Shown here: positions 8,519-17,250 of the stretch, one piece after another | How positions within the stretch are numbered: position 1 is the first letter of the stretch | Layout of the letters: each line of letters begins with the position of its first letter | Assembly (NCBI GenBank): GCA_947373185.1 | Contig: CANBWP010000007.1 | Location: forward strand, 1 to 64,000 | Origin: Comamonadaceae bacterium | GTDB taxonomy: Bacteria; Pseudomonadota; Gammaproteobacteria; Burkholderiales; Burkholderiaceae_C | Direction: 5' to 3' | Length of the DNA stretch: 64,000 nt | Program-made: the position numbers and the translations under genes | Notes under the pieces: generated by a model | What the model saw: the letters and a program-made list of their open reading frames with translations, nothing else | Databases searched by the model: none | Told to the model about the DNA's origin: nothing

Positions 8519-9337
8519 TTATTGATTGATCACCGCGCCAGCTTGGCGAATGGCACCGATGTGACCTCGAAGCTCATGCACGATGTCGGTAAAGGCGGGC
8601 GTGTAGGTCACTTCCAGGTCACGCGGGCGGGGCAGGTCAATTTCGCGCTTGACCACAAAGCGGCCTGGGCTTTTGCTCATGACATAAACCGTGTCAGCCA
8701 AGAACACCGATTCGCGCAGATCGTGGGTGACCAGGATGACGTTGAATTTTTGCTCAGTCCACAGGTCACGCAGGATGCACCACAATTCTTCGCGTGTGAA
8801 GGCGTCCAAAGCGCCAAAGGGCTCGTCGAGCAAGAGCATTTTGGGTTCATGAATCAGCGCGCGGCAAATGCTGGCACGCTGTTGCATGCCGCCAGAGAGC
8901 TGCCAAGGGAATTTGTTTTCGTAGCCACCCAAGCCCACTGTTTTCAAAAGTTTGATGGCGCGTTCGACAAACTCCGCCTTGCGCTGTTTGAACTGCGAGC
9001 GAAAGGGTTCGACAATTTCAAGCGGCAACAAGACGTTGTCAAGCGTGGTGCGCCAAGGCAGCAAAGAAGGCGCCTGAAATGCCATGCCACTGATTTTCAA
9101 GGGGCCGGTAACAGGTTGGCCATCTACAAAAATTTGGCCCTTGCTGGGTCTTTTCAGACCCGTGGTGAGCTTCATGAATGTCGATTTGCCGCAGCCAGAT
9201 GGGCCCACAATGGCAATGAACTCGCCCTGTTTGACTTGCAGATTGATGTCTTCAACCGCAAAGTGATTTTGGGCCAACAACTCATCGTTGTAGGCCAACC
9301 AAACATTTTGAAAATCAACGAAATTTGCAGTGGTCAA
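8519..9337 (-). CDS. NMT1/SsuB-type ABC transporter ATP-binding protein
   Basis: ATPase subunit, 272 residues. Walker A is GPSGCGKST at residues 45-53. The signature is LSGGMQQRASICRAL and Walker B is MLLLDEPFGALD; the H-loop is in ILVTHDLRESVFLADTV. These are the hallmarks of the SsuB/TauB/NrtD group. It lies between the binding-protein gene and the permease gene on the same strand, with gaps of 26 and 12 bases, so the three form one importer operon. Substrate is unknown from this subunit. Confidence 0.88.
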   Translation of the reverse strand: MTTANFVDFQNVWLAYNDELLAQNHFAVEDINLQVKQGEFIAIVGPSGCGKSTFMKLTTGLKRPSKGQIFVDGQPVTGPLKISGMAFQAPSLLPWRTTLDNVLLPLEIVEPFRSQFKQRKAEFVERAIKLLKTVGLGGYENKFPWQLSGGMQQRASICRALIHEPKMLLLDEPFGALDAFTREELWCILRDLWTEQKFNVILVTHDLRESVFLADTVYVMSKSPGRFVVKREIDLPRPRDLEVTYTPAFTDIVHELRGHIGAIRQAGAVINQ

Positions 9338-9363
9338 AACAGGCCGCCTTGTTCTATCAAAAA

Positions 9364-10398
9364 TTACTTCTTAGGCTTGGGCAAGATGTCAAGTTCTTTG
9401 GCGCTAGGCAAGAAAGAACCGTTCCAAATGTCGTCGGCTTTCACACGTGTTTTGGTGTTGAAGGCGTCAGAGACTTGCGAAGCCATCAGTGACAAACGTG
9501 GCCCTTTGATTTGGCCAAAGCCTTCTTCGCGTGCAGAGGCGCTGTTGATCACGGTGTCAATGGCCAATTGCAAACGGCGAGTTTCCAATTCAACATTGAT
9601 GATGCCGTCACGGGCTTTCACATCATTGATGGCGGCAGCTGGGTTGGCAATCACGTCTTTCGCGCCTTTGGTAAATGCGGCCAAGAAGGCTTTCAGTGCA
9701 GCTGGGTTCTCTTTGATGATTTTGGGTGAGGCAATGATGGCATTGCCGTACATCTTCACGCCAAAGTCAGGGTACTGCATGACCACGACATCGGCTGCTT
9801 TCACACCGCGAGCTTCGATGTTCAAAAGGGATGTGAAGGTGAAGCCAGTGATGGCATCGACATCGCCACGAACCAGCATGGTTTCACGCAATGGAGGGTC
9901 CATCGCGGTCCATGCCACATTGCCAATGTTGTTGGCTTTTTGGAAGATGGGGAATGCACGGCGGCCCGCGTCGAAGACGGGAGCGCCCAATTTTTTGCCA
10001 GCCAAATCGGCGGGTGTTTTGATGCCGGATTTTTTCAAGGCCATGACCGAAGCCGGCGTGTCGTTGTAGACCATCATGATGGCCACGGGCTTGTTGGGCG
10101 CATCTGGGTTGTTGGCGTGGAATTCCATCAAGGCGGCCAAATCGGCAAAACCGACGTCGTATGTGCCTGATGCCACGCGTGTGACCGCACCGCCAGAGCC
10201 GTTACCGGCATCGACGGTGACGTCCAGTTTGGCATCTTTGAAATAGCCTTTGGCCAAGGGTGTCAAGAACAAAGCGGCTGGGCCTTCAAAGCGCCAGTCC
10301 AATTGGAATTTGAGGGGTGTGGTTTGCGCAGTGGCGAGGCCAAATGAGCAAGCAGCCAGCAAGGCGGCTGTGGTTTTGAGCAAGAAGCGTTTTTTCAT
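9364..10398 (-). CDS. NMT1/THI5-like ABC transporter substrate-binding protein
   Basis: Periplasmic binding protein, 344 residues. The ATG at 10398 is chosen because GGAG lies six bases upstream and a Sec signal peptide follows (KKRFLLK, a hydrophobic stretch, then ATAQ near residue 25). A longer frame from 10521 would cross the promoter region and is rejected. The mature start LKFQLDWRFEGPAALFLTPLAKGYF is the classic NMT1/THI5 fold opening. Relatives bind pyrimidine precursors, aromatic sulfonates, taurine, riboflavin or nitrate, so the fold does not fix the ligand. The gene heads a three-gene importer operon. A TGTATACA operator-like site lies about 100 bases upstream, matching sites at hiuH/gntR and puuD, so a urate- or purine-related ligand is plausible. 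Confidence 0.88.
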   Translation of the reverse strand: MKKRFLLKTTAALLAACSFGLATAQTTPLKFQLDWRFEGPAALFLTPLAKGYFKDAKLDVTVDAGNGSGGAVTRVASGTYDVGFADLAALMEFHANNPDAPNKPVAIMMVYNDTPASVMALKKSGIKTPADLAGKKLGAPVFDAGRRAFPIFQKANNIGNVAWTAMDPPLRETMLVRGDVDAITGFTFTSLLNIEARGVKAADVVVMQYPDFGVKMYGNAIIASPKIIKENPAALKAFLAAFTKGAKDVIANPAAAINDVKARDGIINVELETRRLQLAIDTVINSASAREEGFGQIKGPRLSLMASQVSDAFNTKTRVKADDIWNGSFLPSAKELDILPKPKK

Positions 10399-10496
10399 GA
10401 GAACTCCAAATAGAAGACGATTGGACTGAATTTGACTTTCAATGACTAGCAAAATCGATGCCATTATGAAGGCCTTCAATGGCGTCCTTGTTTTAT

Positions 10497-10512
10497 AAAG
10501 TGTATACAGTTT
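10497..10512. promoter_or_regulatory. TGTATACA operator-like site 1 (before the NMT1 importer)
   Basis: The sequence AAAGTGTATACAGTTT lies about 100 bases upstream of the binding-protein start. Read on the minus strand it is AAACTGTATACACTTT and matches the sites at 15282-15297 and 21054-21069. The core GTATAC fits the general GntR half-site pattern GT..AC. I infer it is a site for the GntR protein encoded at 14580-15254. Confidence 0.6.
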
Positions 10513-10564
10513 TGGGGCCATGGGGATCGGTAAAACCCCCAGTGCGCGCTCTTTTGGGGCGCTT

Positions 10565-11845
10565 TTATTGCAGCAGGTCCAAAAGGGTGCGGGAGATCAC
10601 CTTGGTGGCTTTGCGCAAATCCTCTAAATTGAGTCGCTCGTCAGCCCGTTTGGCATGTGATTCCAAAACGGTGCGAGGTCCCGCGCCGTAAATCACGCCA
10701 GGTATGCCTTTCTCCACATACAGGCGCACATCGGTGTAAAGCGGTGTGCCCATGGCAGGGATGGGCTCGCCAAAAATGGCTGCGCCGTGCTGTTGAATGG
10801 CTTGCACCAAGGGGGCATTGCCGGTCAAAGGTTTCATGGCATGAGCCATCAGCAAACGTTTGATGTCCACACGGATGTGAGCGTCGGTTGCACGGTCTTG
10901 GTTGAAATCGGCGGTGGCTTGGGCAATGACCTCGCGGACATTGGCTTCGACTTCGGCCGGATTCTCTTCGGGGATCATGCGGCGGTCGAGCTTGAAACTC
11001 ACGGTACCGGGCACCACGTTGGTATTGGTGCCGCCTTCGATGCGCCCCACATTCAAGTAGGGGTGGTTGATACCGGCCACTTGCGAACGCACCTGTTTGT
11101 ACAGTTTGTTTTGTGTATAGAGCTGGTTCAGGATGTGCACAGCCCCTTGAAGGGCATCGACACCCGTTTCAGGTATGGCGGCATGGGCCATTTTGCCGTT
11201 CACGGTCACTTCCATTTGCAAGCAGCCATTGTGCGCCGTCACCACTTGGTAGCTAAAGCCAGCCGCAATCATGAGGTCAGGCTTGGTGTAGCCATGGTTG
11301 AGCAGCCAACCTGGGCCTTTTTCGCCGCCAAATTCTTCGTCATAGGTAAAGTGCAACTCGACATTGCCTTTGAGGCCCACGGCGTGTTGGGCTTGCAAGG
11401 CTTCAATGGCGCGCAATGCAAATGTGAAGGTCGAAAAATCGCATTTGCTCACTGCCGTTGCACGGCCGTACATGTGGCCGTTCTCAATGACGCCGCCATA
11501 GGGCGGATGGGTCCATCCTTCGCCAGGTGGCACCACATCGCCGTGGGCATTGAGGGCGATCGTTTTGCCACCTGCACCAAAGGGTCGACGAACAATCAAG
11601 TTGGTCAAAGAGGTCAGGCCATAGGCTTTGACTTCATCTTCGGGCACTGGAAACTGTTCGGCTTCATAGCCGATGGCTTTCAAGAGTTCAGTGGTTCTGG
11701 CGGCATGCGGCGCGTTGTTGCCAGGTGGCGTGTCTGTTGGGACTTGGACCAGCGCTTGTAGAAATTTCACCTGTTCGTCAAAGTGCGCATCGATCCACTG
11801 ATCGAGTTGTTCGTATAGATGTTCGTTGTTCTGAGCTGCTGTCAT
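10565..11845 (-). CDS. M20-family metallohydrolase in the urate operon
   Basis: Zinc-dependent amidohydrolase of the ArgE/DapE group, 426 residues, normal length. The metal-site motifs seen are NAHGDVV (about residue 100), YDEEFGGEKG (about 170) and the C-terminal ESHAKRADE. The usual GRGxxDMK segment reads YGRATAVSKCDF here; I read this as a subfamily variant rather than a broken site. It is the last gene of the minus-strand run gntR-puuE-uraD/allC-M20, nine bases after the AllC fusion. No ureidoglycolate-cleaving enzyme is recognised in the island, so this protein is a candidate for that step (ureidoglycolate or ureidoglycine hydrolysis). A general N-acyl amino acid deacylase is the alternative. 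Confidence 0.75.
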   Translation of the reverse strand: MTAAQNNEHLYEQLDQWIDAHFDEQVKFLQALVQVPTDTPPGNNAPHAARTTELLKAIGYEAEQFPVPEDEVKAYGLTSLTNLIVRRPFGAGGKTIALNAHGDVVPPGEGWTHPPYGGVIENGHMYGRATAVSKCDFSTFTFALRAIEALQAQHAVGLKGNVELHFTYDEEFGGEKGPGWLLNHGYTKPDLMIAAGFSYQVVTAHNGCLQMEVTVNGKMAHAAIPETGVDALQGAVHILNQLYTQNKLYKQVRSQVAGINHPYLNVGRIEGGTNTNVVPGTVSFKLDRRMIPEENPAEVEANVREVIAQATADFNQDRATDAHIRVDIKRLLMAHAMKPLTGNAPLVQAIQQHGAAIFGEPIPAMGTPLYTDVRLYVEKGIPGVIYGAGPRTVLESHAKRADERLNLEDLRKATKVISRTLLDLLQ

Positions 11846-11854
11846 GGTGGGTAC

Positions 11855-13630
11855 TTAAGATAATTCGGTGGCCAGTTGTTGAAGCACGTTGTCAAAGGCA
11901 TCAATGCTCAATTGCATGTCATCGCTGGTGGTGGATTCAAGCGGGTTGTGGCTGATGCCGCTGTTCTCGCCACGCACAAACAACATGGCCTGTGGCATCA
12001 CTTCGTGAAGCTTCATGGCGTCATGGCCGGCGCCACTGGGCATCACGAACAATGGCACCCCCAGTGCCGTCAGTGCTTTTTCCCAGCGTTGTTGCCAGGC
12101 TGGCGCGCTAGGGGCAGCTGAAGCACGCATGGTGACTTCACGCTGGCAAACCACGCCGCGGCGTTGGCAAATTTCGTCCAATGCCTTGAGCACATCACGC
12201 TCTAGGGCGTCGCGTTGGGCATCGGTGGGCGCGCGCATGTCCATTGAAAATTGGCATCGGCCAGGCACCACATTGATCGAACCATGGGGCACTTGCAGTT
12301 GACCCATCGTGGCGACAGAGTCGCCATCGGCCCCAGCTCGTTGTTCCAAGTACAGCGCCAGCTCTGCCACTGCGCAAGCTACATCGCGGCGGCGGCTCAT
12401 GGGCGTGGTGCCAGCATGGCTGGCAGTGCCCTGCATGTCGCACACATAACGCACACTGCCGTTGATGGAACTGACCACGCCCAAAGGCAAATTGAGTTCA
12501 TTCAGAACGGGCCCTTGCTCGATGTGCACTTCGATGAAGCCCAAGTAGTCAGAGGGATTGCGCTGAACTTTCGGTATGTCTTGTTCATTCAAACCTGCCA
12601 ATGTCATCGCTTCACGCAGGGTGATGCCATCAGCATCTTGCTGAGTCAACCAATCGGGATTGAATTGGCCCACCAAGGCGCCCGAGCCCAAGAAGGTGGC
12701 TTTGTAGCGTTGACCTTCCTCTTCGGCAAACGCGACCACTTCAATCCCAAAGGGCAGGCGTTTGTTGGACTTTGCCAGTGCCTGAACACAGGCAATGGGC
12801 ACATAAATGCCCAACCTGCCGTCGTACTTGCCGCCATTGCGAACGGTGTCGTAATGGCTGCCTGTCAGTAAGTATTTGGCGCCCTTGACAGCGGGGTGAT
12901 AGCGCCCCACCACATTGCCAACCGCATCCACAAAGACTTCGTCAAAGCCAGCTGTTTTCAGGGTACTTTGAATGCTGGCGCTGCATGCCAAGTGAGCGGG
13001 CGTGAGGTAGGTGACAGTCAGTTGGCCGTTTTCTTGAAAGCCCAGATCGCTGTGTTGCGCCAAGTCTTCTTGCCAGTCCCACACTTGATCGCCTTGTGTG
13101 GGGAAGCAAGCTGTTTTGTCGTTCAAGCGAATTTCAACGATGCGGTGAATGTTGCGCAAGCACTCTTGCAATTCAAAATCGGGATGACCGTTCAAGCGTC
13201 GCTCAAACGCGGCCATGATTTGGTGCTTGTGAAGCCCTGTTCCGCGAGGACCGCGCACCGCCAAAATAAAGGGCCAGCCAAACTTTTGCTTGTAGGCCGC
13301 ATTCAGCGCTTGAATTCTTTCAAACTCAGTGGGCGTGCACTCGGTCAGTCCGGCTTTGCTTTGCTCGTTGCTTGATTCGGCGGTCAATTCCTTGCGCACC
13401 ATGGCTTTGCCTGCCAATTCAGGGTGAGCGCGAATCAAGTCCAATTGCGCATCGCGCCCTGCGTCATTGAGCACCTGTGCCATGCTGTGTTTCAAGTGGG
13501 CCCAAGACGCAAACGGTCTGTGCTGCAGTGCGCGCTCGGCAATCCAAGGGGAGTGCTCGTACAGGCCGTCCAGCATTTGCAGCGCCACTTCAGGCGAAGC
13601 TTCATTGAGTTGTTGAAGTCGGAGGGTCAT
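11855..13630 (-). CDS. Bifunctional OHCU decarboxylase / allantoate amidohydrolase (UraD-AllC fusion)
   Basis: Two urate-pathway enzymes in one 591-residue chain. Residues about 1-170 are 2-oxo-4-hydroxy-4-carboxy-5-ureidoimidazoline decarboxylase, with the catalytic-type HPEL motif (His69) and KFGWPFILAVRG (115-127). Residues about 180-591 are an M20 allantoate amidohydrolase with GSHYDTV (257-263), KYDGRLG (269-274), AEEEGQRY (302-309), EVHIEQGPVL and SGAGHDAMK. The first half makes S-allantoin; the second hydrolyses allantoate, releasing ammonia and CO2. The intermediate step is done by PuuE, encoded just upstream. The ATG at 13630 overlaps the puuE stop as ATGA, which decides the start against a longer frame from 13690. 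Both active sites look intact. Confidence 0.9.
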   Translation of the reverse strand: MTLRLQQLNEASPEVALQMLDGLYEHSPWIAERALQHRPFASWAHLKHSMAQVLNDAGRDAQLDLIRAHPELAGKAMVRKELTAESSNEQSKAGLTECTPTEFERIQALNAAYKQKFGWPFILAVRGPRGTGLHKHQIMAAFERRLNGHPDFELQECLRNIHRIVEIRLNDKTACFPTQGDQVWDWQEDLAQHSDLGFQENGQLTVTYLTPAHLACSASIQSTLKTAGFDEVFVDAVGNVVGRYHPAVKGAKYLLTGSHYDTVRNGGKYDGRLGIYVPIACVQALAKSNKRLPFGIEVVAFAEEEGQRYKATFLGSGALVGQFNPDWLTQQDADGITLREAMTLAGLNEQDIPKVQRNPSDYLGFIEVHIEQGPVLNELNLPLGVVSSINGSVRYVCDMQGTASHAGTTPMSRRRDVACAVAELALYLEQRAGADGDSVATMGQLQVPHGSINVVPGRCQFSMDMRAPTDAQRDALERDVLKALDEICQRRGVVCQREVTMRASAAPSAPAWQQRWEKALTALGVPLFVMPSGAGHDAMKLHEVMPQAMLFVRGENSGISHNPLESTTSDDMQLSIDAFDNVLQQLATELS

Positions 13631-14583
13631 GCTGTGTAGGGGTGCGTTGTTTTCCAATGCCTTGCCAAGTCCAGGCGGCGACACACCCACACATGGTCAT
13701 GCGATTGGATGTGGTCTAAAAATTTTTGCAATGCAGTGATGCGGCCAGGTCGACCTAACAAGCGGCAGTGCATGCCGATGCTCAACATTTTGGGACGGTT
13801 CAAACCATTCGGGTCGCCCTCTTTGTAGAGCGCATCAAAGCTGTCTTTCATGTACTGAAAGAAGGGGTCTGCGTGGGAATAACCTTGCGGCAAGGCAAAG
13901 CGCATGTCATTGCAGTCAAGGGTGTAGGGCACGATCAATTGCGGTGCAATTTGGCCGTCGCTTTTTTGAACTTTCATCCAAAAAGGCAGGTCATCGCCGT
14001 AGTAATCGGAGTCGTATTCAAAGCCACCAAAGTCGGCGACCAAACGGCGCGTGCGCGGACTGTCTCGGCCTGTGTACCAACCCAAGGGGCGCTCACCGCT
14101 GAGGCTTTGCAAGATCGACATGGCTTGAGCCATGTGGGCCCGTTCTGTGGCTTCATCGATGTTTTGATAGTGAATCCACTTGAGACCGTGGCAGGCAATG
14201 TCGTAGCCCAATTCTTGAAATGCCGCCAGCACGTCGGGGTTTTTTTCCAACGCTGTGGCCACGCCAAACACCGTGAGGGGCAACTGGCGTTTTTCAAATT
14301 CACGCAGCAATCGCCAGACCCCTGCGCGCGAGCCATATTCGTAAATGCCCTCCATGCTGATGTGGCGATCTGGATAGGCCGCTGGATTGAACATTTCAGA
14401 CAGAAATTGCTCAGAACCCGCATCACCGTGCAGCACCGAGTTCTCGCCGCCTTCTTCGTAATTCAACACAAATTGCACCGCAATGCGGGCCTGACCTGGC
14501 CAATGGGCGTGCGGTGGATTTCGGCCATAGCCTTGAAGGTCGCGCGGGTAGGGCGCCGTCGTGTCGTAAGTGGGGTAGGTCAT
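13627..14583 (-). CDS. puuE: Allantoinase PuuE (polysaccharide-deacetylase fold)
   Basis: Allantoinase of the PuuE type, 318 residues, which opens the allantoin ring to give allantoate. It is unrelated to the amidohydrolase-type AllB. Family wording is clear: YPRDLQGYGRNPPHAHWPG near the N-terminus, then FVLNYEEGGENSVLHGD (about residues 38-54), YEYGSRAGVWRLL and ACHGLKWIHYQ. GWYTGRDSPRTRRLV and IGMHCRLLGRPGR follow. Length is normal. The start overlaps the gntR stop (ATGA 14583-14580) and the stop overlaps the start of the UraD-AllC gene, so three genes are translationally coupled. Confidence 0.93.
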   Translation of the reverse strand: MTYPTYDTTAPYPRDLQGYGRNPPHAHWPGQARIAVQFVLNYEEGGENSVLHGDAGSEQFLSEMFNPAAYPDRHISMEGIYEYGSRAGVWRLLREFEKRQLPLTVFGVATALEKNPDVLAAFQELGYDIACHGLKWIHYQNIDEATERAHMAQAMSILQSLSGERPLGWYTGRDSPRTRRLVADFGGFEYDSDYYGDDLPFWMKVQKSDGQIAPQLIVPYTLDCNDMRFALPQGYSHADPFFQYMKDSFDALYKEGDPNGLNRPKMLSIGMHCRLLGRPGRITALQKFLDHIQSHDHVWVCRRLDLARHWKTTHPYTA

Positions 14584-15254
14584 GACAGGGCCAATGCAAT
14601 ATCGTGAGTCGGAATTTTCTTGTCGAAGTGCAAACTGTGTTCGACAAAAATCAAATGTTCTTCCATGAGACGGGCTGCTGAGTCGGCGTCTTTTTGGGCG
14701 AGCGCTTCGACAATGGCCTCGTGCTCGTGGGCGGAGTGTTGCGCGGCATTTTGCGACTGGTACATGAGGGTGATCAAGGCACAGCGCGAGATCAAATCCC
14801 CCAAAATTTGCGCCAACACGGGGTTGCCCATGAGTTCGGCCATGCGCACGTGGAAATCGCCGAGCAGTTCGGTTCTGCCGCTGACATCGGCTTGCGCGAC
14901 GGCTTGCTTTTCTTGTTTGATGTGGGCCTTCAAGGCGCGCAGCTTGGTGGGGGTGATGTCGCGGACAAATTCACGCGTCATTTGCACTTCCAACATGCGC
15001 CTCACAGCGAAGACCTGTTTGGCCTCTTCAGTGGAGGGGGCTGCCACGAACGCGCCCCGAGCAGGTTCCATTCGAATCAAACGATTTTGCGACAGCTGAA
15101 ACAATGCCTGCCGAACCAAAGTGCGCGACACGCCAAAATGGGTGGCCAGTTTTTGTTCGGCCAATTTGGACCCCGGCATGAGCCGATGCTCCACAATGGC
15201 CTTGGTCAAGGCGCTGACAATGACGTGGGTGGAAGAAGTTTCAAGGGGTTCCAT
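14580..15254 (-). CDS. GntR-family (FCD) transcriptional regulator of the urate island
   Basis: DNA-binding regulator, 224 residues from the ATG at 15254. An N-terminal winged helix (about residues 8-72) includes KLAEQKLATHFGVSRTLVRQALFQLSQNRLIRMEPARGAFV. A C-terminal FCD effector domain (about 80-210) shows the metal/ligand-type residues in GDFHVRMAELMGN and HEHEAIVEAL. A TTG seven codons upstream is possible but less likely. The gene starts the operon gntR-puuE-uraD/allC-M20 and is divergent from hiuH. A perfect 16-bp palindrome lies 28 bases before its start, consistent with autoregulation. The likely effector is a pathway intermediate such as urate or allantoin, which is inference. Confidence 0.88.
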   Translation of the reverse strand: MEPLETSSTHVIVSALTKAIVEHRLMPGSKLAEQKLATHFGVSRTLVRQALFQLSQNRLIRMEPARGAFVAAPSTEEAKQVFAVRRMLEVQMTREFVRDITPTKLRALKAHIKQEKQAVAQADVSGRTELLGDFHVRMAELMGNPVLAQILGDLISRCALITLMYQSQNAAQHSAHEHEAIVEALAQKDADSAARLMEEHLIFVEHSLHFDKKIPTHDIALALS

Positions 15255-15281
15255 GCGCCATGATGATAGCTTCAAACGTCA

Positions 15282-15297
15282 AAAGTGTATACACTTT
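15282..15297. promoter_or_regulatory. TGTATACA palindrome, site 2 (between gntR and hiuH)
   Basis: AAAGTGTATACACTTT is a perfect 16-bp palindrome in the 72-base divergent gap between gntR (minus) and hiuH (plus), 28-30 bases from each start. It is the best of three matching sites in the window. I infer it is the main operator of the GntR protein, controlling both directions. Confidence 0.75.
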
Positions 15298-15326
15298 CGG
15301 TAGACCAGTTTTAGGAAAGAGTCACC

Positions 15327-15680
15327 ATGGGTTTGAGTACACACGTTCTAGACACCATGCACGGTTGCCCTGCAGCTGGCATGCACGTTAGCCTCTACAC
15401 CACTGAAGGGCAATTTGCCACCTTGGTGAAAAGTTTCACTTTGAATGCCGATGGCCGCAACCCAGATGGCCCTTTGTATGACAACGCCAGTTTGCAAAAA
15501 GGCACTTACCGCTTGGTCTTTGATGTCGCGGCCTATTTCAAGGCCAAGGGCGCGGCCTTGCCAGAGCCCTCTTTTTTGAGTTTGGTGAGTCTTGATTTTG
15601 GGGTGGCCGACGTGTCCCAGCACTACCATGTCCCCCTGCTGGTCAGTCCTTGGAGCTATTCAACCTACCGCGGCTCCTAA
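15327..15680 (+). CDS. hiuH: 5-hydroxyisourate hydrolase (transthyretin-like)
   Basis: Second enzyme of urate breakdown, 117 residues, converting 5-hydroxyisourate to OHCU. The N-terminal LSTHVLDTMHGCPAAGM, the middle DGRNPDGPLYD and the C-terminal YRGS are the diagnostic motifs of transthyretin-related HIU hydrolases. The catalytic histidines and arginine lie in STHVLD, DGRN and QHYHVPLL. No signal peptide is present, so it acts in the cytoplasm. AGGAAAG precedes the ATG. The divergent neighbour is gntR, with the shared operator between them. xdhA follows after 94 bases. Confidence 0.93.
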   Translation: MGLSTHVLDTMHGCPAAGMHVSLYTTEGQFATLVKSFTLNADGRNPDGPLYDNASLQKGTYRLVFDVAAYFKAKGAALPEPSFLSLVSLDFGVADVSQHYHVPLLVSPWSYSTYRGS

Positions 15681-15774
15681 ATTCACAATTATTTCTCGTT
15701 GAAGTCGCCCGTGCTTGCGGTGAAGTCAATAAAATCGACCTTTGTTTTTTGAATCAACCCCAAACACTCCCATC

Positions 15775-17250
15775 ATGAGCCAAGTGACCAACACTGTGCG
15801 TTTTGTGCTTGACGGCAAAATTGTCGAAGCCCAAGGCGAACGCCGCACCACCACCGTTTTAGATTACCTGCGCGAACAATTGCATCGCACGGGCACCAAG
15901 GAGGGCTGTGCAGAAGGTGATTGCGGCGCTTGTGTCGTCATGGTGGGCTCCTTGAATGCAAGTGGCAAAGGCGTAGATTACGTGCCAGTCAACAGCTGCA
16001 TCCAGTTGCTGCCCACCCTGGATGGCAAATCGGTCAAAACGGTTGAAAGCTTGAAAAAAGCCGATGGCAGTTTGCACCCCGTGCAACAAGCCATGGTCGA
16101 TTGCCACGGCTCGCAGTGCGGTTTTTGCACGCCCGGCATTGTGATGAGTTTGGTCAATTTGGTGCAGGTCAATCCTGCGCCTCAACGTCAAGAGGTGAGT
16201 GACGCCCTCAGTGGCAACCTGTGCCGTTGCACTGGTTATGCGCCTATTTTGGACGCTGCCTCCAAAGCCTGTGGCAACAAAGCCGCACTCAAGTTGGACG
16301 ATGCAGCCGACGTGCCCTTGTTGCAAGAAATTCAGCGTTCGTCGACCCCCACATTGAGCTTGGAAGGCGACATCATTGTTCAACCCGTGGTGCGCACCCG
16401 CAAAGGCAATGAGTTTGTGTCGCCTGCCACCCTCGCTGAGGTGGCCGATTATTTGGTCAAGCACCCCACCTCCACGCTGCTCGCCGGCAGTACCGAAGTG
16501 GGCTTGCAAGTGAACAAACAATTTTCACGCCCCGACCACATTGTTTATTTGGGCAACGTGGCCGAACTCAAGCAAGTCAAAGACACGCCTCAGGCTTGGC
16601 ACATTGGTGCTGTGGTGTCGCTCACCGAAGTTGAACACTTGGTGACAAAGGCGTACCCCGATTTTGCGGAAGTCTTGCGACGTTTTGGTTCTCCCCCCAT
16701 TCGCTCCACTGCCACTTTGGCTGGCAACATTGCCAATGGTTCCCCGATTGGTGATTCCATGCCTTGCCTGATGGCCCTGGGCACCACGCTCTCATTGCGC
16801 CGTGGCGACAAAACGCGCACCGTGTCTTTGGACCAGTTTTACACAGGTCAAAAACAAACCGTGTTGCAGGCTGGCGAGTTCATTGAAGCCGTTATTTTGC
16901 CCAAACCCCAAGCCGGTCAAGTGTTCCGCGCGCACAAAGTCAGCAAGCGTTTTGAGCAAGACATTTCTGCCACATGTGCCGCGATCACTTACACCTTGAA
17001 GGGTGGCAAGTTGAGCAACGTGAAGTTGGCCTACAACGGCTTGGCACCATCCCCTTGCCGGGCACCCAAATTGGAAGCGGTCTTGGAAGGCAAAGCGCCG
17101 GCCGATGTCAAAGAGTCCGATTTAGATGCCGCCATAGCCGCCAGCTTTGTGGCCCGCGATGGTTTGCGCGCGACATGGGCTTATCGCTCATTGGTGGCGC
17201 GCAACTTGGTGATTGATTTCATTGAACAACAAACTTCTGAGGTGGCCTGA
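15775..17250 (+). CDS. xdhA: Xanthine dehydrogenase small subunit XdhA
   Basis: Iron-sulfur/FAD subunit of xanthine dehydrogenase, 491 residues. Cysteines of the plant-type [2Fe-2S] cluster are at 45, 50, 53 and 75. Those of the second [2Fe-2S] domain are at 115, 118, 150 and 152 (CGFC and CRC). The FAD domain begins near residue 200, with LLAGSTEVGLQVNKQ and STATLAGNIANGSPIGDSMP. It passes electrons from the molybdenum site of XdhB to NAD+. The ATG at 15775 gives the usual N-terminus; a frame from 15742 adds 11 unlikely residues. xdhB begins at the next base after the stop, so the subunits are made together. Confidence 0.95.
   Translation: MSQVTNTVRFVLDGKIVEAQGERRTTTVLDYLREQLHRTGTKEGCAEGDCGACVVMVGSLNASGKGVDYVPVNSCIQLLPTLDGKSVKTVESLKKADGSLHPVQQAMVDCHGSQCGFCTPGIVMSLVNLVQVNPAPQRQEVSDALSGNLCRCTGYAPILDAASKACGNKAALKLDDAADVPLLQEIQRSSTPTLSLEGDIIVQPVVRTRKGNEFVSPATLAEVADYLVKHPTSTLLAGSTEVGLQVNKQFSRPDHIVYLGNVAELKQVKDTPQAWHIGAVVSLTEVEHLVTKAYPDFAEVLRRFGSPPIRSTATLAGNIANGSPIGDSMPCLMALGTTLSLRRGDKTRTVSLDQFYTGQKQTVLQAGEFIEAVILPKPQAGQVFRAHKVSKRFEQDISATCAAITYTLKGGKLSNVKLAYNGLAPSPCRAPKLEAVLEGKAPADVKESDLDAAIAASFVARDGLRATWAYRSLVARNLVIDFIEQQTSEVA

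Noticed and set aside
8339..10069. Long plus-strand open frame of 576 codons
   Set aside because: It lies antisense to three clear importer genes; the protein has no recognisable motifs and its openness follows from codon bias.
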